The notes beneath the pieces are model-generated. The model did not search any database. It saw only the letters and a program-made list of their open reading frames with translations, and was not told the origin of the DNA. From contig CAYTNV010000039.1 of NCBI GenBank assembly GCA_964439395.1, positions 1 through 26,482 of the forward strand: 26,482 nt of DNA. The letters run 5' to 3'. Position 1 is the stretch's first letter; every line of letters begins with the position of its first letter. Both the position numbers and the translations under genes were made by a program. This stretch comes from JAUUSJ01 sp964439395. GTDB taxonomy: Bacteria > Bacillota > Clostridia > Lachnospirales > Lachnospiraceae. Shown here one piece after another: positions 1 to 7,916 of this stretch.

Positions 1-179
1 GACATACGCTGATTTATGCTGCTTTCGTGAAACTCGCTCCGCTCAGACAGTCACTCCAGCAGCAAAGCTAAGTATATCGAAAAATGGCGGGAACGCAACG
101 TGTTGGCTAGGGAAAGAACGGTCTTCTGACTGGTGGCGTCTCCTTCCAAAAAACATTCCATTTTATCTGTTTCACAAAG
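1..179 (-). repeat. Variable-stem repeat, copy A (cut by window edge)
   Basis: Truncated copy of the family also found at 10107-10336 and 10472-10698. Visible parts on the + strand are the inner segment (1-85) with inner-stem arms GACATAC (1-7) and GTATATCGAAAAAT (72-85), the central box AAACTCGCTCCGCTCAGA (30-47), the conserved box GGGAACGCAACGTG (89-102), a unique 35-nt outer arm (103-137) whose partner must lie left of the window, GGCGTCTCC, and the terminal box CTGTTTCACAAAG (167-179). The inner segment is almost identical to that of copy C but inverted relative to the outer boxes. The terminal box lies 10 bases from the stop codon of the adjacent leftward gene. Strand is given in the sense of that gene. 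The function is unknown. Confidence 0.8.
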
Positions 180-188
180 TATAGTTTT

Positions 189-725
189 CTAATTAAAATC
201 CAAAACAAAAGTATCCGCAATCTCATCAATAACTTCAATAACCTGATTCATCCCAAATTTATTTCCATTTTCAAGATAAGCATAGTAACTTCCTTGAATC
301 TGATAAGTAAGCCAAATATTAAACTTGGCGTTTTCTTTTAAATCTGGCTCTAGTTCAAAAACATAATTTTTAATTTCTTTCTCAAGATTTTGTGGAAGGA
401 TGGAAGCTTGAGTTCCAGAAAATAAAATATCAATAATATTTTTTTGGGAATAAAATAGGTTAACAAATTCTAGCATAAATTTCTTTGGATTGTTTAAAAT
501 ACTACGAGGGTCGCTAATATTTTTTAATAAATCTCGGATAACCTCATCTTCCATACAATTAGATAGATCATAAATATCCTTATAATGAAGATAAAAAGTT
601 GCCTTGCTGATTTCCGCCTGCTCTGTCAATTCGCGGACGGTGATTCTTTCTAACGGCTTTCTCATGCGAAGCTCCAAGAAAGTATTTTTAATATTTCGTT
701 TTGTTTTTTTCTGACGTAAATCCAT
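189..725 (-). CDS. TetR/AcrR family transcriptional regulator
   Basis: A 178-residue DNA-binding repressor-type protein. The N-terminal TetR helix-turn-helix is clear at about residues 28-48 (ITVRELTEQAEISKATFYLHY), and the remainder is an all-helical ligand or dimerisation domain without a recognisable ligand signature. The ATG at 725 has a good Shine-Dalgarno (AAAGGAG, 9-base spacing). It is transcribed away from glgB, and the shared 283-base gap holds a long imperfect dyad (779-853), a natural candidate for its operator. Control of itself and possibly of glgB is inferred from position only. An upstream partner to the left of the window could equally be the target. The stop codon lies 10 bases from repeat copy A. 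Confidence 0.85.
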   Translation of the reverse strand: MDLRQKKTKRNIKNTFLELRMRKPLERITVRELTEQAEISKATFYLHYKDIYDLSNCMEDEVIRDLLKNISDPRSILNNPKKFMLEFVNLFYSQKNIIDILFSGTQASILPQNLEKEIKNYVFELEPDLKENAKFNIWLTYQIQGSYYAYLENGNKFGMNQVIEVIDEIADTFVLDFN

Positions 726-778
726 TTGAAATTACTCCTTTGTAAATTTGTATGTTTGATTTGCAAATAGCACTATGA

Positions 779-853
779 TATAAAAGATTGTCAAATACCG
801 AGTCGAGATTAAGTAAAGCTATCTCGTATAACTATTTGACAGAGGATTTTATA
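779..853. promoter_or_regulatory. Imperfect dyad with divergent -35 boxes between tetR and glgB
   Basis: A 75-base imperfect palindrome. Outer arms are TATAAAA (779) and TTTTATA (847), then GTCAAATA (790-797) and TATTTGAC (833-840), then GAGAT and ATCTC around the centre. Each arm contains a TTGACA hexamer pointing outward: 794-789 on the minus strand toward tetR and 836-841 on the plus strand toward glgB. The -10 boxes at 17-base spacing are poor matches, so promoter use is uncertain. It is a likely binding site for the adjacent TetR-type protein. Confidence 0.5.
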
Positions 854-882
854 ATAGTCTATTTTTTAAAAACGTCTATTAA

Positions 883-954
883 TTGACATAAGATAAAAAA
901 TGACGATAGTAATTATACATTTCTTTTGTTACAATAATTATACTTAAATAATAG
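883..954 (+). promoter_or_regulatory. Candidate glgB promoters
   Basis: Two overlapping candidates upstream of glgB. The first is TTGACA (883-888) with TAGTAA (907-912) at 18 bases. The second is TTGTTA (926-931) with TAATAG (949-954) at 17 bases. The direct repeat TAATTATAC lies within this stretch (about 910 and 936). None of the -10 boxes is consensus, so the start site cannot be fixed by eye. Confidence 0.35.
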
Positions 955-1008
955 ACAGTAGTCAATTAGATAAATTGGTAATATGATAAAATTAGGAGGA
1001 ACTTGATC

Positions 1009-2829
1009 ATGGATATGAATAGTTTTTATATTGGTAAATGCTTTGATGCCTATGAGTTTTTAGGAGCGCATTTGGTAGATAACGGAGCTATTTTTCGAAC
1101 ATTCGCTCCAAGTGCGGAGGAAATTGTCTTACTATATAAGGAACAAGAAATTGCGATGAGTCATGTGTATAATGGCCATTTTTACGAAGTGTATGTAGAA
1201 GGCGCAAAGCCAGGAGATAAATATGAATACCGTATTTATAAGAGAGATGGCAGTTATACAGATCACTGTGATCCTTATGGATTTGGCATGGAGCTTCGTC
1301 CAGATCATAAATCTATTATTAGAGATTTAAGTGAGTACAAGTTTCACGATGAAGAATGGATTGCTAAGAGAAATGATAGAATGAATGCTCCTGTAAATAT
1401 TTATGAGATGCATATGGGTTCTTGGAAGAAAAATGAAGAGGAATGGTATAGTTATGCTCAGATAGCAGATTTGCTTGTGCCATATTTGAAGGAAAATGGC
1501 TATAATTATGTGGAGTTTTTGCCTCTTAGTGAGCATCCATGTGATGAGAGCTGGGGATATCAAAATACAGGATTTTACGCTCCGACAAGTCGCTATGGAA
1601 CAGCAAAGGAGCTTATGTATTTGATTGATAAATTACATGAAAATAATATCGGAGCAATCTTAGATATTGTGCCAGTACATTTTGCAGTGGATGATTATGG
1701 TTTAGCTAATTATGATGGAACTGCACTTTATGAGTATCCACATCAGGATGTCGGGGTGAGTGAGTGGGGAAGCTGTAATTTTATCTATGCGAGAGGTGAA
1801 GTTCGTACCTTTATGCAGTCTTCTGCCAATTATTGGTTAAAGGAATATCATTTTGATGGACTTCGTATGGATGCCATCAGCCGTATCATTTACTGGCAGG
1901 GAGATGAAAATCGTGGTGTAAATGATAATGCGGTTGACTTTATCAAAGGAATGAACTGGGGACTTCGAGACTTAAATCCAGGATGTATTTTAATCGCAGA
2001 GGATTCCACTAACTATCCAAAAGTTACAGCGAGAGTGGAGTACGGAGGTCTTGGATTTGATTATAAATGGGATATGGGATGGATGCATGATACTTTATCT
2101 TATTTCCAACTAGATCCACAGTATAGAAGAGATAATTATCATAAGCTAACATTTTCTATGATGTATTTTAAAAATGAAAATTATTTACTCCCATATTCAC
2201 ATGATGAAGTAGTGCATGGAAAAGCTACTATTTTACAGAAAATGAATGGAGATTATGAAGATAAGTTTCCACAGGGAAGAGCGATGTATCTTTATATGAT
2301 GATGCATCCAGGTAAGAAGCTTAATTTTATGGGAAATGAGTTTGGACAACTTAGAGAGTGGGATGAAAAGAGAGAGCAAGATTGGGATATTTTAAAATAT
2401 CCTACACATGATGCGTTTCATAAATATATGATGGAGCTTAATAAGATTTATCTTGAGCATCCTGCAATGTACGAGGGAGATTTCCAAGATGATGGATTTG
2501 AGTGGCTTGATTGTCATCAGGAGGAGAAATGTCTCTATGCAATTAAGAGAAAAGGTGGAGATGAATGCCTTGCAGCAATCTTTAATTTTGGAGATACAAC
2601 ACAAGTAAATTATTCGATTCGTATGCCAAATATTGATGATGCGAGAACAATTTTAAATACAGACTGGAAGAAATTTGGCGGTTTTACGAAGGAGAAGATG
2701 GAAATTACATGGGTGTCTAAAAATGCGTTAAACTGTAATATCGCTCCATTTTCAGGTGTTTTAGTTTCTCTGAAATTTAAAGAAAAGGTAGAAGAGGAAG
2801 AAAAAATTTTTATTAAGGATAATAAATAA
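1009..2829 (+). CDS. glgB: 1,4-alpha-glucan branching enzyme
   Basis: GH13 enzyme that introduces alpha-1,6 branches into glycogen in the cytoplasm. It has 606 residues: an N-terminal CBM48-type module (about 20-110), the catalytic barrel and a C-terminal beta domain. Family motifs are LDIVPVHF, DGLRMDA with nucleophile D288, AEDS with acid/base E331, HDEVVHGK (398-405) with D399, and the GNEFGQ...EWD stretch. The start is taken at ATG 1009, 8 bases after AGGAGGA (994-1000). An in-frame TTG at 1003 sits too close to that site. No other glycogen gene (glgA, glgC, glgD, glgP) is beside it, so it is a lone branching enzyme next to the trehalose locus. The C-terminal tail is rich in Lys and Glu. 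Regulation by the divergent TetR protein is possible but not shown. Confidence 0.95.
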   Translation: MDMNSFYIGKCFDAYEFLGAHLVDNGAIFRTFAPSAEEIVLLYKEQEIAMSHVYNGHFYEVYVEGAKPGDKYEYRIYKRDGSYTDHCDPYGFGMELRPDHKSIIRDLSEYKFHDEEWIAKRNDRMNAPVNIYEMHMGSWKKNEEEWYSYAQIADLLVPYLKENGYNYVEFLPLSEHPCDESWGYQNTGFYAPTSRYGTAKELMYLIDKLHENNIGAILDIVPVHFAVDDYGLANYDGTALYEYPHQDVGVSEWGSCNFIYARGEVRTFMQSSANYWLKEYHFDGLRMDAISRIIYWQGDENRGVNDNAVDFIKGMNWGLRDLNPGCILIAEDSTNYPKVTARVEYGGLGFDYKWDMGWMHDTLSYFQLDPQYRRDNYHKLTFSMMYFKNENYLLPYSHDEVVHGKATILQKMNGDYEDKFPQGRAMYLYMMMHPGKKLNFMGNEFGQLREWDEKREQDWDILKYPTHDAFHKYMMELNKIYLEHPAMYEGDFQDDGFEWLDCHQEEKCLYAIKRKGGDECLAAIFNFGDTTQVNYSIRMPNIDDARTILNTDWKKFGGFTKEKMEITWVSKNALNCNIAPFSGVLVSLKFKEKVEEEEKIFIKDNK

Positions 2830-2863
2830 AAAATCAAAAAAGATGATGAGAAATTGAGAAAGT

Positions 2864-2911
2864 AAAAAAGAGAAAATGCTGAGATTGCTTGGCATTTTCT
2901 CTTTTTTTTTT
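2864..2911. terminator. Terminator between glgB and treR
   Basis: Hairpin with an 11-bp stem, AGAGAAAATGC paired with GCATTTTCTCT, followed by a run of ten T and preceded by a run of A, so it can act on both strands. It ends glgB. The treR stop codon (2910-2912) overlaps its T tract, so treR transcripts must terminate in the mirror image of the same hairpin. Confidence 0.85.
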
Positions 2912-3635
2912 ATTTTCTCACAGCATTATCGTGGAAGCAGAAGGAATCTGGTCTGTGACGAGATTGTGTAAACTCGAACATAATTCCCTCGCTATTATAA
3001 GTATAGCTGCTAACTACTGCCATACAGTTATAGTCTTCTATATTTAAGAGAAGATATTTTTCGTCAATTTCCGTTACCTTTTCCACAGTCATAATTCGCT
3101 TACTATTTATAATGGATACGTTTAATTCTTTTTCTAAATAATTATAGATGGATCTCTCGGCAATTTCTTTTGTTAAATTTAATGCGACAGATTTTAAGAA
3201 ATAGTTATGATTAATAATTAGAGGAATATTATCCAAATAATGGAGACGTTGAAGATAATAAACTTCACTTCCAATAGGAAAGCTTGTTCGTTTGGATAAT
3301 TTTTCATCTATCAAAATTTCGGTAAAAAGAATAACTTCTGTTTTTGGAGTTTGACCGTTTCGGAGTGCGGATTCTTGAAAACTCTCGATTTCTCCAATTG
3401 TAAAAGACGTCTGTTCGATAGGGCGGTAAATATTTCGCACGCCTTTTCCCTGCATCGTTTGTACATAGCCATCCGTTACTAAGTTGGCAATGGCGCGGCG
3501 CACTGTATTTCTTGAGCAGTCATAGAGTCCAATGAGAGTATTCTCTGAGGGGAGCAGCTCTTGATAGGCGTATTCATTTAATTCTATTTTTTGTTTTAAG
3601 TCTTTATATATAATGTTATATTTACTTTTTGGCAT
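2910..3635 (-). CDS. treR: GntR-family trehalose operon repressor
   Basis: A 241-residue regulator of the GntR/HutC type. The N-terminal winged helix-turn-helix covers about residues 5-70 (SRNTVRRAIANLVTDGYVQ, then a GKG wing), and a C-terminal UTRA effector domain covers about 90-235. TreR of this type binds trehalose-6-phosphate in Bacillus subtilis. Here that ligand is inferred from the divergent treB-treC genes and the three palindromic sites in front of treB. The ATG at 3635 has no good Shine-Dalgarno directly upstream. The nearest strong one (3696-3703) precedes a 12-codon frame that ends just before treR, so translation may be coupled (see the leader entry). Confidence 0.9.
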   Translation of the reverse strand: MPKSKYNIIYKDLKQKIELNEYAYQELLPSENTLIGLYDCSRNTVRRAIANLVTDGYVQTMQGKGVRNIYRPIEQTSFTIGEIESFQESALRNGQTPKTEVILFTEILIDEKLSKRTSFPIGSEVYYLQRLHYLDNIPLIINHNYFLKSVALNLTKEIAERSIYNYLEKELNVSIINSKRIMTVEKVTEIDEKYLLLNIEDYNCMAVVSSYTYNSEGIMFEFTQSRHRPDSFCFHDNAVRK

Positions 3636-3641
3636 TTTTGT

Positions 3642-3703
3642 TCATTTATCATTAGCTCGGACAATCGTGACTTTAATCATGAGAAGAGAGCTAATCTCCT
3701 TTC
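3642..3703 (-). promoter_or_regulatory. treR leader with short ORF and inverted repeat
   Basis: Reading leftward, a strong Shine-Dalgarno GAAAGGAG (3703-3696) is followed by a 12-codon frame (3680-3642, MIKVTIVRANDK) whose TGA ends six bases before the treR ATG. An 8-bp inverted repeat, GAGCTAAT at 3688-3695 and ATTAGCTC at 3651-3658, flanks the frame and abuts the Shine-Dalgarno. The arrangement could couple or limit treR translation. The spacing from the Shine-Dalgarno to the short-frame ATG (15 bases) is long, so translation of this frame is uncertain. Confidence 0.3.
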
Positions 3704-3843
3704 TATTCTATTAACATATTTTTTTAGGTTTTATAAACTGTAAATTTTTATCTTAATTATTATTTTTCATTATGTTTAAAATGATATCATATAAATTATA
3801 AATTTAAAAGATAGGAAAATTTAGATTTTAAAACAATAAATCT

Positions 3844-3924
3844 TGTTTAAACAAATTTCAAAAAAAGTATTGACATGTTTAAACAAGTATGGTATAACTA
3901 TATCATCAAATGCATGTTTAAACA
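3844..3924. promoter_or_regulatory. Three TreR-type operators, TGTTTAAACA
   Basis: Three exact copies of the 10-bp palindrome TGTTTAAACA lie at 3844-3853, 3876-3885 and 3915-3924, usually extended to TTGTTTAAACAA or ATGTTTAAACAAG. The middle copy fills the first half of the treB promoter spacer and the third lies in the 5' untranslated region, so bound repressor would block polymerase. Start-to-start distances are 32 and 39 bases. Assignment to TreR is inferred from its divergent position. Confidence 0.75.
3870..3898 (+). promoter_or_regulatory. treB-treC promoter
   Basis: Consensus -35 TTGACA at 3870-3875, 17-base spacer, -10 TATAAC at 3893-3898. The spacer begins with an operator copy. This promoter rules out the longer in-frame TTG start at 3843 for treB, because the promoter would then lie inside the gene. 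Confidence 0.85.
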
Positions 3925-3950
3925 AGTTTAAGAAAAAGGAGGATAAGAAC

Positions 3951-5885
3951 ATGGGAAAATATGTAGAAGATTCAAAAGAACTTCTTCGCTTGGTCGGAGG
4001 CAGAGAAAATATTTCAGCCGTATCACATTGTATGACACGTATGAGATTTGTACTTCAAGATCCAGCTAAGGCAGATGTCAAAGGTATCGAGGCGATGAAG
4101 GTAGTAAAAGGCAGCTTCACTCAATCAGGACAGTTTCAAGTAATTATTGGTAACACCGTATCTGATTTTTATAATGATTTTACGAAAGTTGCTGGTATTG
4201 AAGGAGTCTCTAAGGATGCAGTAAAGCAGGCGGCGAAACAAAATCAAAATATTGTACAGAGAATTGTAACTGCACTCGCAGAGATTTTTGCACCGTTAAT
4301 TCCAGCAATTATTACGGGTGGTTTGATTTTAGGTTTTAGAAACTGTATCGATAGTTTATATCTTTTTGAAAATGGAACAAAAACGCTCTGCGATATTAGT
4401 CAGTTTTGGGCGGGGATTGATAGTTTTTTATGGTTAATCGGTGAGGCCGTATTTCATATGTTACCAGTCGGCATTTGCTGGTCTGTCACTAAAAAGATGG
4501 GAACTACTCAGATGCTTGGTATTGTACTCGGTTTAACTTTGGTGTCTGGACAGCTTTTAAATGCTTATTCTGTGGCAGAAACAGCAGCGGCGGATATTCC
4601 AAAATGGGATTTTGGATTCTTTCAGGTAAATATGATTGGATATCAGGCGCAGGTTATTCCAGCTATTTTAGCGGCATTTACGCTAGTTTATTTAGAGAAA
4701 TTCTTTAGAAAAATTGTACCGCAAGTCGTATCAATGATAGTTGTGCCGTTTTGTAGTTTAGTTTTAGCAGTTATGGCATCGCATTTTGTTTTAGGACCAG
4801 TTGGTTGGAAAATTGGTTCCGCAATTTCTTCTGTTGTATATGCAGGAATTACTGGACCAGCAAAAGTTGTTTTTGGCGGAATTTTTGGATGTTTATATGC
4901 ACCACTTGTTATCACAGGACTTCACCATATGTCGAATGCAATTGACTTGCAGCTAATCGCAGATTACGGCGGAACAATGCTTTGGCCAATGATCGCGTTA
5001 TCTAATATCGCACAGGGCTCTGCAGTTCTTGGAATGATTTTTCTTCAGAGAAAAAATGCACAGGCTCAGGAAGTTAACGTTCCATCTGGAATTTCTTGTT
5101 ATTTAGGTGTGACAGAGCCAGCTATTTTTGGTGTGAATTTAAAGATAGGATTTCCATTCGTCTGTGGTATGATTGGATCCGCCTGCGCTGCAGTTGTCTG
5201 CGTGGCGACGGGAACAACGGCGAATGCCATCGGTGTCGGCGGACTTCCAGGAATTTTATCCATTAAGCCAGAATATATGGGGACATTTGCAATCTGTACA
5301 GTAATCGCAGTTGTAGTTCCGTTTGTTTTGACAGTTATTGTGGGAAAGAAAAAATTGACAGATGAGCAGCTTTACGGAGAGACCAAGGAAGTAGAAGAGG
5401 TAGTAGAAGAACCAAAAGAGAAAGTTAAAAAAGCAGTGACATTAGTAAGTCCTATGAAGGGTGAAGTAAAGCCTCTTAGCGAGGTAAATGATCCAGCTTT
5501 CGCAGGCGGAATTTTAGGACAGGGCGTGGCAATTATTCCGTCTGAGGGAAAATTATGCGCGCCAGTTAATGCGACAATTACATCCATTTTGATGCCATCA
5601 AAGCATGCGGTTGGTCTTCGCACAGATGATGGGATGGAGATGCTTATGCATATTGGACTTGATACGGTCAAATTAGAAGGAAAATATTTTAAAGCTGTAG
5701 CTAAAGAAGGACAGACAGTAAAAAAAGGCGATACAATTATTGAATTTGATTTGGATGCAGTGAAACAAGCTGGGTTTGATACAATTACTCCGATTCTTAT
5801 TATTAATGCAGATGACTATAAGGCAATTACTCCAGTGAGAATGGGAGAAATTAGCATTGGACAACAATTAATGAAAACAGAGTAA
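3951..5885 (+). CDS. treB: PTS trehalose transporter, EIIBCA fusion
   Basis: Membrane phosphotransferase permease that imports trehalose as trehalose-6-phosphate. It has 644 residues. The N-terminal EIIB domain carries the phosphorylated cysteine C27 in SHCMTRMRF. The EIIC membrane domain covers about 105-470 with repeated hydrophobic helices. After an acidic linker of Glu, Val and Lys comes a C-terminal EIIA-Glc-type domain (about 495-640), with H552 and the active-site H567 in LMHIGLD, 15 residues apart as in that family. Bacillus TreB lacks the EIIA part, so this protein is self-sufficient for the last phosphoryl steps. The ATG at 3951 follows AAAGGAGG. Substrate assignment rests on treR and treC beside it. 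Glucose or sucrose EIIBCA enzymes are related. Confidence 0.9.
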   Translation: MGKYVEDSKELLRLVGGRENISAVSHCMTRMRFVLQDPAKADVKGIEAMKVVKGSFTQSGQFQVIIGNTVSDFYNDFTKVAGIEGVSKDAVKQAAKQNQNIVQRIVTALAEIFAPLIPAIITGGLILGFRNCIDSLYLFENGTKTLCDISQFWAGIDSFLWLIGEAVFHMLPVGICWSVTKKMGTTQMLGIVLGLTLVSGQLLNAYSVAETAAADIPKWDFGFFQVNMIGYQAQVIPAILAAFTLVYLEKFFRKIVPQVVSMIVVPFCSLVLAVMASHFVLGPVGWKIGSAISSVVYAGITGPAKVVFGGIFGCLYAPLVITGLHHMSNAIDLQLIADYGGTMLWPMIALSNIAQGSAVLGMIFLQRKNAQAQEVNVPSGISCYLGVTEPAIFGVNLKIGFPFVCGMIGSACAAVVCVATGTTANAIGVGGLPGILSIKPEYMGTFAICTVIAVVVPFVLTVIVGKKKLTDEQLYGETKEVEEVVEEPKEKVKKAVTLVSPMKGEVKPLSEVNDPAFAGGILGQGVAIIPSEGKLCAPVNATITSILMPSKHAVGLRTDDGMEMLMHIGLDTVKLEGKYFKAVAKEGQTVKKGDTIIEFDLDAVKQAGFDTITPILIINADDYKAITPVRMGEISIGQQLMKTE

Positions 5886-5922
5886 AAAAGAAAGATAATA
5901 TAATAAACAATTTATTCATAAA

Positions 5923-5966
5923 CTGCCCTATTTAGAAAGAAAAAGGGAGATTTCTAGAGAGGGCAG
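5923..5966 (+). other. Intercistronic hairpin between treB and treC
   Basis: The arms CTGCCCTATTTAGAAA and TTTCTAGAGAGGGCAG pair over 16 positions with three mismatches around a purine-rich 12-base loop. No T tract follows, so it is more likely an mRNA stabilising or processing structure than a terminator. It ends 12 bases before the treC Shine-Dalgarno. Confidence 0.5.
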
Positions 5967-5993
5967 GAAAAGAAGAGAAGGGAGTGTATTTCT

Positions 5994-7637
5994 ATGGGAA
6001 ATTTTAGCGATAAAGTAATTTATCAAATTTATCCAAAATCTTTTGCAGATTCCAATAACGATGGTTTAGGGGATATTCGAGGGATTATTGAAAAATTAGA
6101 TTATTTAGAGCAATTAGGAGTGGATTATATTTGGCTGACACCAGTTTTTCCATCTCCACAAAATGATAATGGATATGATGTCTTAAATTATATTGAGATT
6201 GATTCTCGATTTGGGACGATGGAGGATATGGAGGAGCTAATCAAGAAGGCGGGGGAAAAGGGTATTGGAATAATGCTTGATATGGTATTTAATCATACTT
6301 CCACCTCTCACGAGTGGTTTCAGCGAGCTTTAGCGGGTGAGAAAAAATATCAAGATTATTATATTTTGAAGGACGGAACTCCAGATAAGATACCGACAAA
6401 CTGGGAGTCAAAATTTGGCGGTTCGGCATGGAAATATGTAGATTCTCTCGGAAAATGGTATTTGCATTTATTTGATGAGACGCAGGCAGATTTGAATTGG
6501 GAAAATAAAGAAGTAAGAGAAGAATTAAAAAACGTGATTCGTTTTTGGAAGGCAAAAGGGGTAAGAGGATTTCGTTTTGATGTAGTAAATCTTATTTCAA
6601 AGCCAGAGATATTTGAGGATGATTTGATTGGAGATGGAAGAAGGTTTTATACAGATGGTCCGAAAGTACATGAATATTTGAAGGAATTAGTAAAAGATAC
6701 GGGAATTGAAGATTTCATTACAGTAGGAGAGATGTCTTCTACATCTTTGCAGGCATGTATCGGATACTCTAATCCAGATGAGAAAGAATTTTCTATGTGT
6801 TTTAATTTCCATCACTTAAAGGTAGATTATAAAAATGGAAAAAAATGGGAACTCGTGGAACCAGATTATATGGCTCTCAAAAATCTATTTAAAGATTGGC
6901 AGGAGGGGATGCAAAAATCTCATGGATGGAATGCGCTGTTTTGGTGCAATCATGACCAGCCTCGTATTGTCTCCCGTTTTGGAGATGAGAAAAAATACTG
7001 GAAGGAATCTGCAAAAATGCTGGCAGCCTGCATTCATTTTATGAGGGGGACTCCTTATATTTATCAGGGAGAGGAAATTGGAATGACGAATGCGCATCAT
7101 AAATCGATAGAGCAATATAAAGATGTCGAGAGTCTAAATTATTATGAAATTCTTCTTCGTGAGGGCAAGACGAAGGAGGAAGCTATAGGTATTTTGGCAG
7201 AGCGCTCAAGAGATAATAGCCGTACACCGATGCAGTGGTCGGAACAAGAATATGCTGGATTTTCTAAGGTGGAGCCTTGGATTGGTGTGAATGAAAATTA
7301 TAGGGAAATTAATGTGGAGGCAGAGCAGAGTGACTTGGATTCTATCTTTGCATTTTACCAGAAGCTTATTCAGCTTAGAAAGGAAAAATCAGTTATTTCC
7401 AAAGGGGAGATTAGATTTATAGAGATAGAAAATGAAAATATAATCGCCTATATTCGTCAACGAAAAGGGCAAGAGTTGATTGTGTGGAATAATTTAAGAG
7501 ATAAAGATATGACAGCGGAAATAAAAGATGAGTGGAAGGATTATACAAAAATTTTAGGCAATTATAAAGATAAGATGCAGGTAGATGGAAATAGATTGAC
7601 ACTTAGACCTTATGAGACGATTATAATAGAGAAATAG
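5994..7637 (+). CDS. treC: Alpha,alpha-phosphotrehalase
   Basis: GH13 hydrolase that splits trehalose-6-phosphate, delivered by TreB, into glucose and glucose-6-phosphate in the cytoplasm. It has 547 residues, a normal length. The start region (YQIYPKSFADSNNDGLGDI) is typical of the oligo-1,6-glucosidase/phosphotrehalase subgroup. Catalytic residues are D196 in GFRFDVVN, E246 in TVGEMSS and D321 in CNHDQPR. The start ATG has AAGGGAG at 9-base spacing. It lies 108 bases after treB and is presumably co-transcribed from the TreR-controlled promoter. By sequence alone oligo-1,6-glucosidase is an alternative, and the operon context favours phosphotrehalase. Confidence 0.93.
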   Translation: MGNFSDKVIYQIYPKSFADSNNDGLGDIRGIIEKLDYLEQLGVDYIWLTPVFPSPQNDNGYDVLNYIEIDSRFGTMEDMEELIKKAGEKGIGIMLDMVFNHTSTSHEWFQRALAGEKKYQDYYILKDGTPDKIPTNWESKFGGSAWKYVDSLGKWYLHLFDETQADLNWENKEVREELKNVIRFWKAKGVRGFRFDVVNLISKPEIFEDDLIGDGRRFYTDGPKVHEYLKELVKDTGIEDFITVGEMSSTSLQACIGYSNPDEKEFSMCFNFHHLKVDYKNGKKWELVEPDYMALKNLFKDWQEGMQKSHGWNALFWCNHDQPRIVSRFGDEKKYWKESAKMLAACIHFMRGTPYIYQGEEIGMTNAHHKSIEQYKDVESLNYYEILLREGKTKEEAIGILAERSRDNSRTPMQWSEQEYAGFSKVEPWIGVNENYREINVEAEQSDLDSIFAFYQKLIQLRKEKSVISKGEIRFIEIENENIIAYIRQRKGQELIVWNNLRDKDMTAEIKDEWKDYTKILGNYKDKMQVDGNRLTLRPYETIIIEK

Positions 7638-7709
7638 TATATATAGTAAACTTCTTGACTCCTTACTTTATTATCCTTAAATATTATTATTGTTAAGAAG
7701 TTTATATTT

Positions 7710-7756
7710 AAAAGGAGAAATATACATTTTTAGAGTAATGCGTATTTCTCCTTTTT
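7710..7756 (+). terminator. Terminator after treC
   Basis: Hairpin with arms AAAAGGAGAAATATAC and GCGTATTTCTCCTTTTT. The core GGAGAAAT/ATTTCTCC is perfect and a T run follows. A further inverted repeat, AAACTTCTT (7648-7656) and AAGAAGTTT (7695-7703), lies between the treC stop and this hairpin. Confidence 0.75.
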
Positions 7757-7826
7757 CATTTCTTTTTTACTAATTTTGTAATGTTGATTTTTCTTTCTTC
7801 TTGCTATATCATAAATACTGTGGTAT

Positions 7827-7832
7827 TATAAT
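7827..7832 (+). promoter_or_regulatory. Candidate -10 box of the restriction-modification operon
   Basis: A consensus TATAAT lies 85 bases before the methylase start. No good -35 is at the right distance (TTGCTA at 7801 is 20 bases away), so the promoter may be weak or need an activator. I see no controller-protein gene or obvious C-box in the 7757-7916 stretch. Confidence 0.35.
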
Positions 7833-7916
7833 AGAAAATATGTTCGATATAAATAATAGTGTTTTCACAATGAGCATGGAGGTTTAGTATAAATTTTATT
7901 AGAAAAGGAGTCTTTT

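Noticed and set aside
3843..3950. Upstream extension of treB from a TTG codon
   Set aside because: It contains the -35, -10 and three operators. AAAGGAGG directly precedes ATG 3951, and the PTS EIIB homology starts there.
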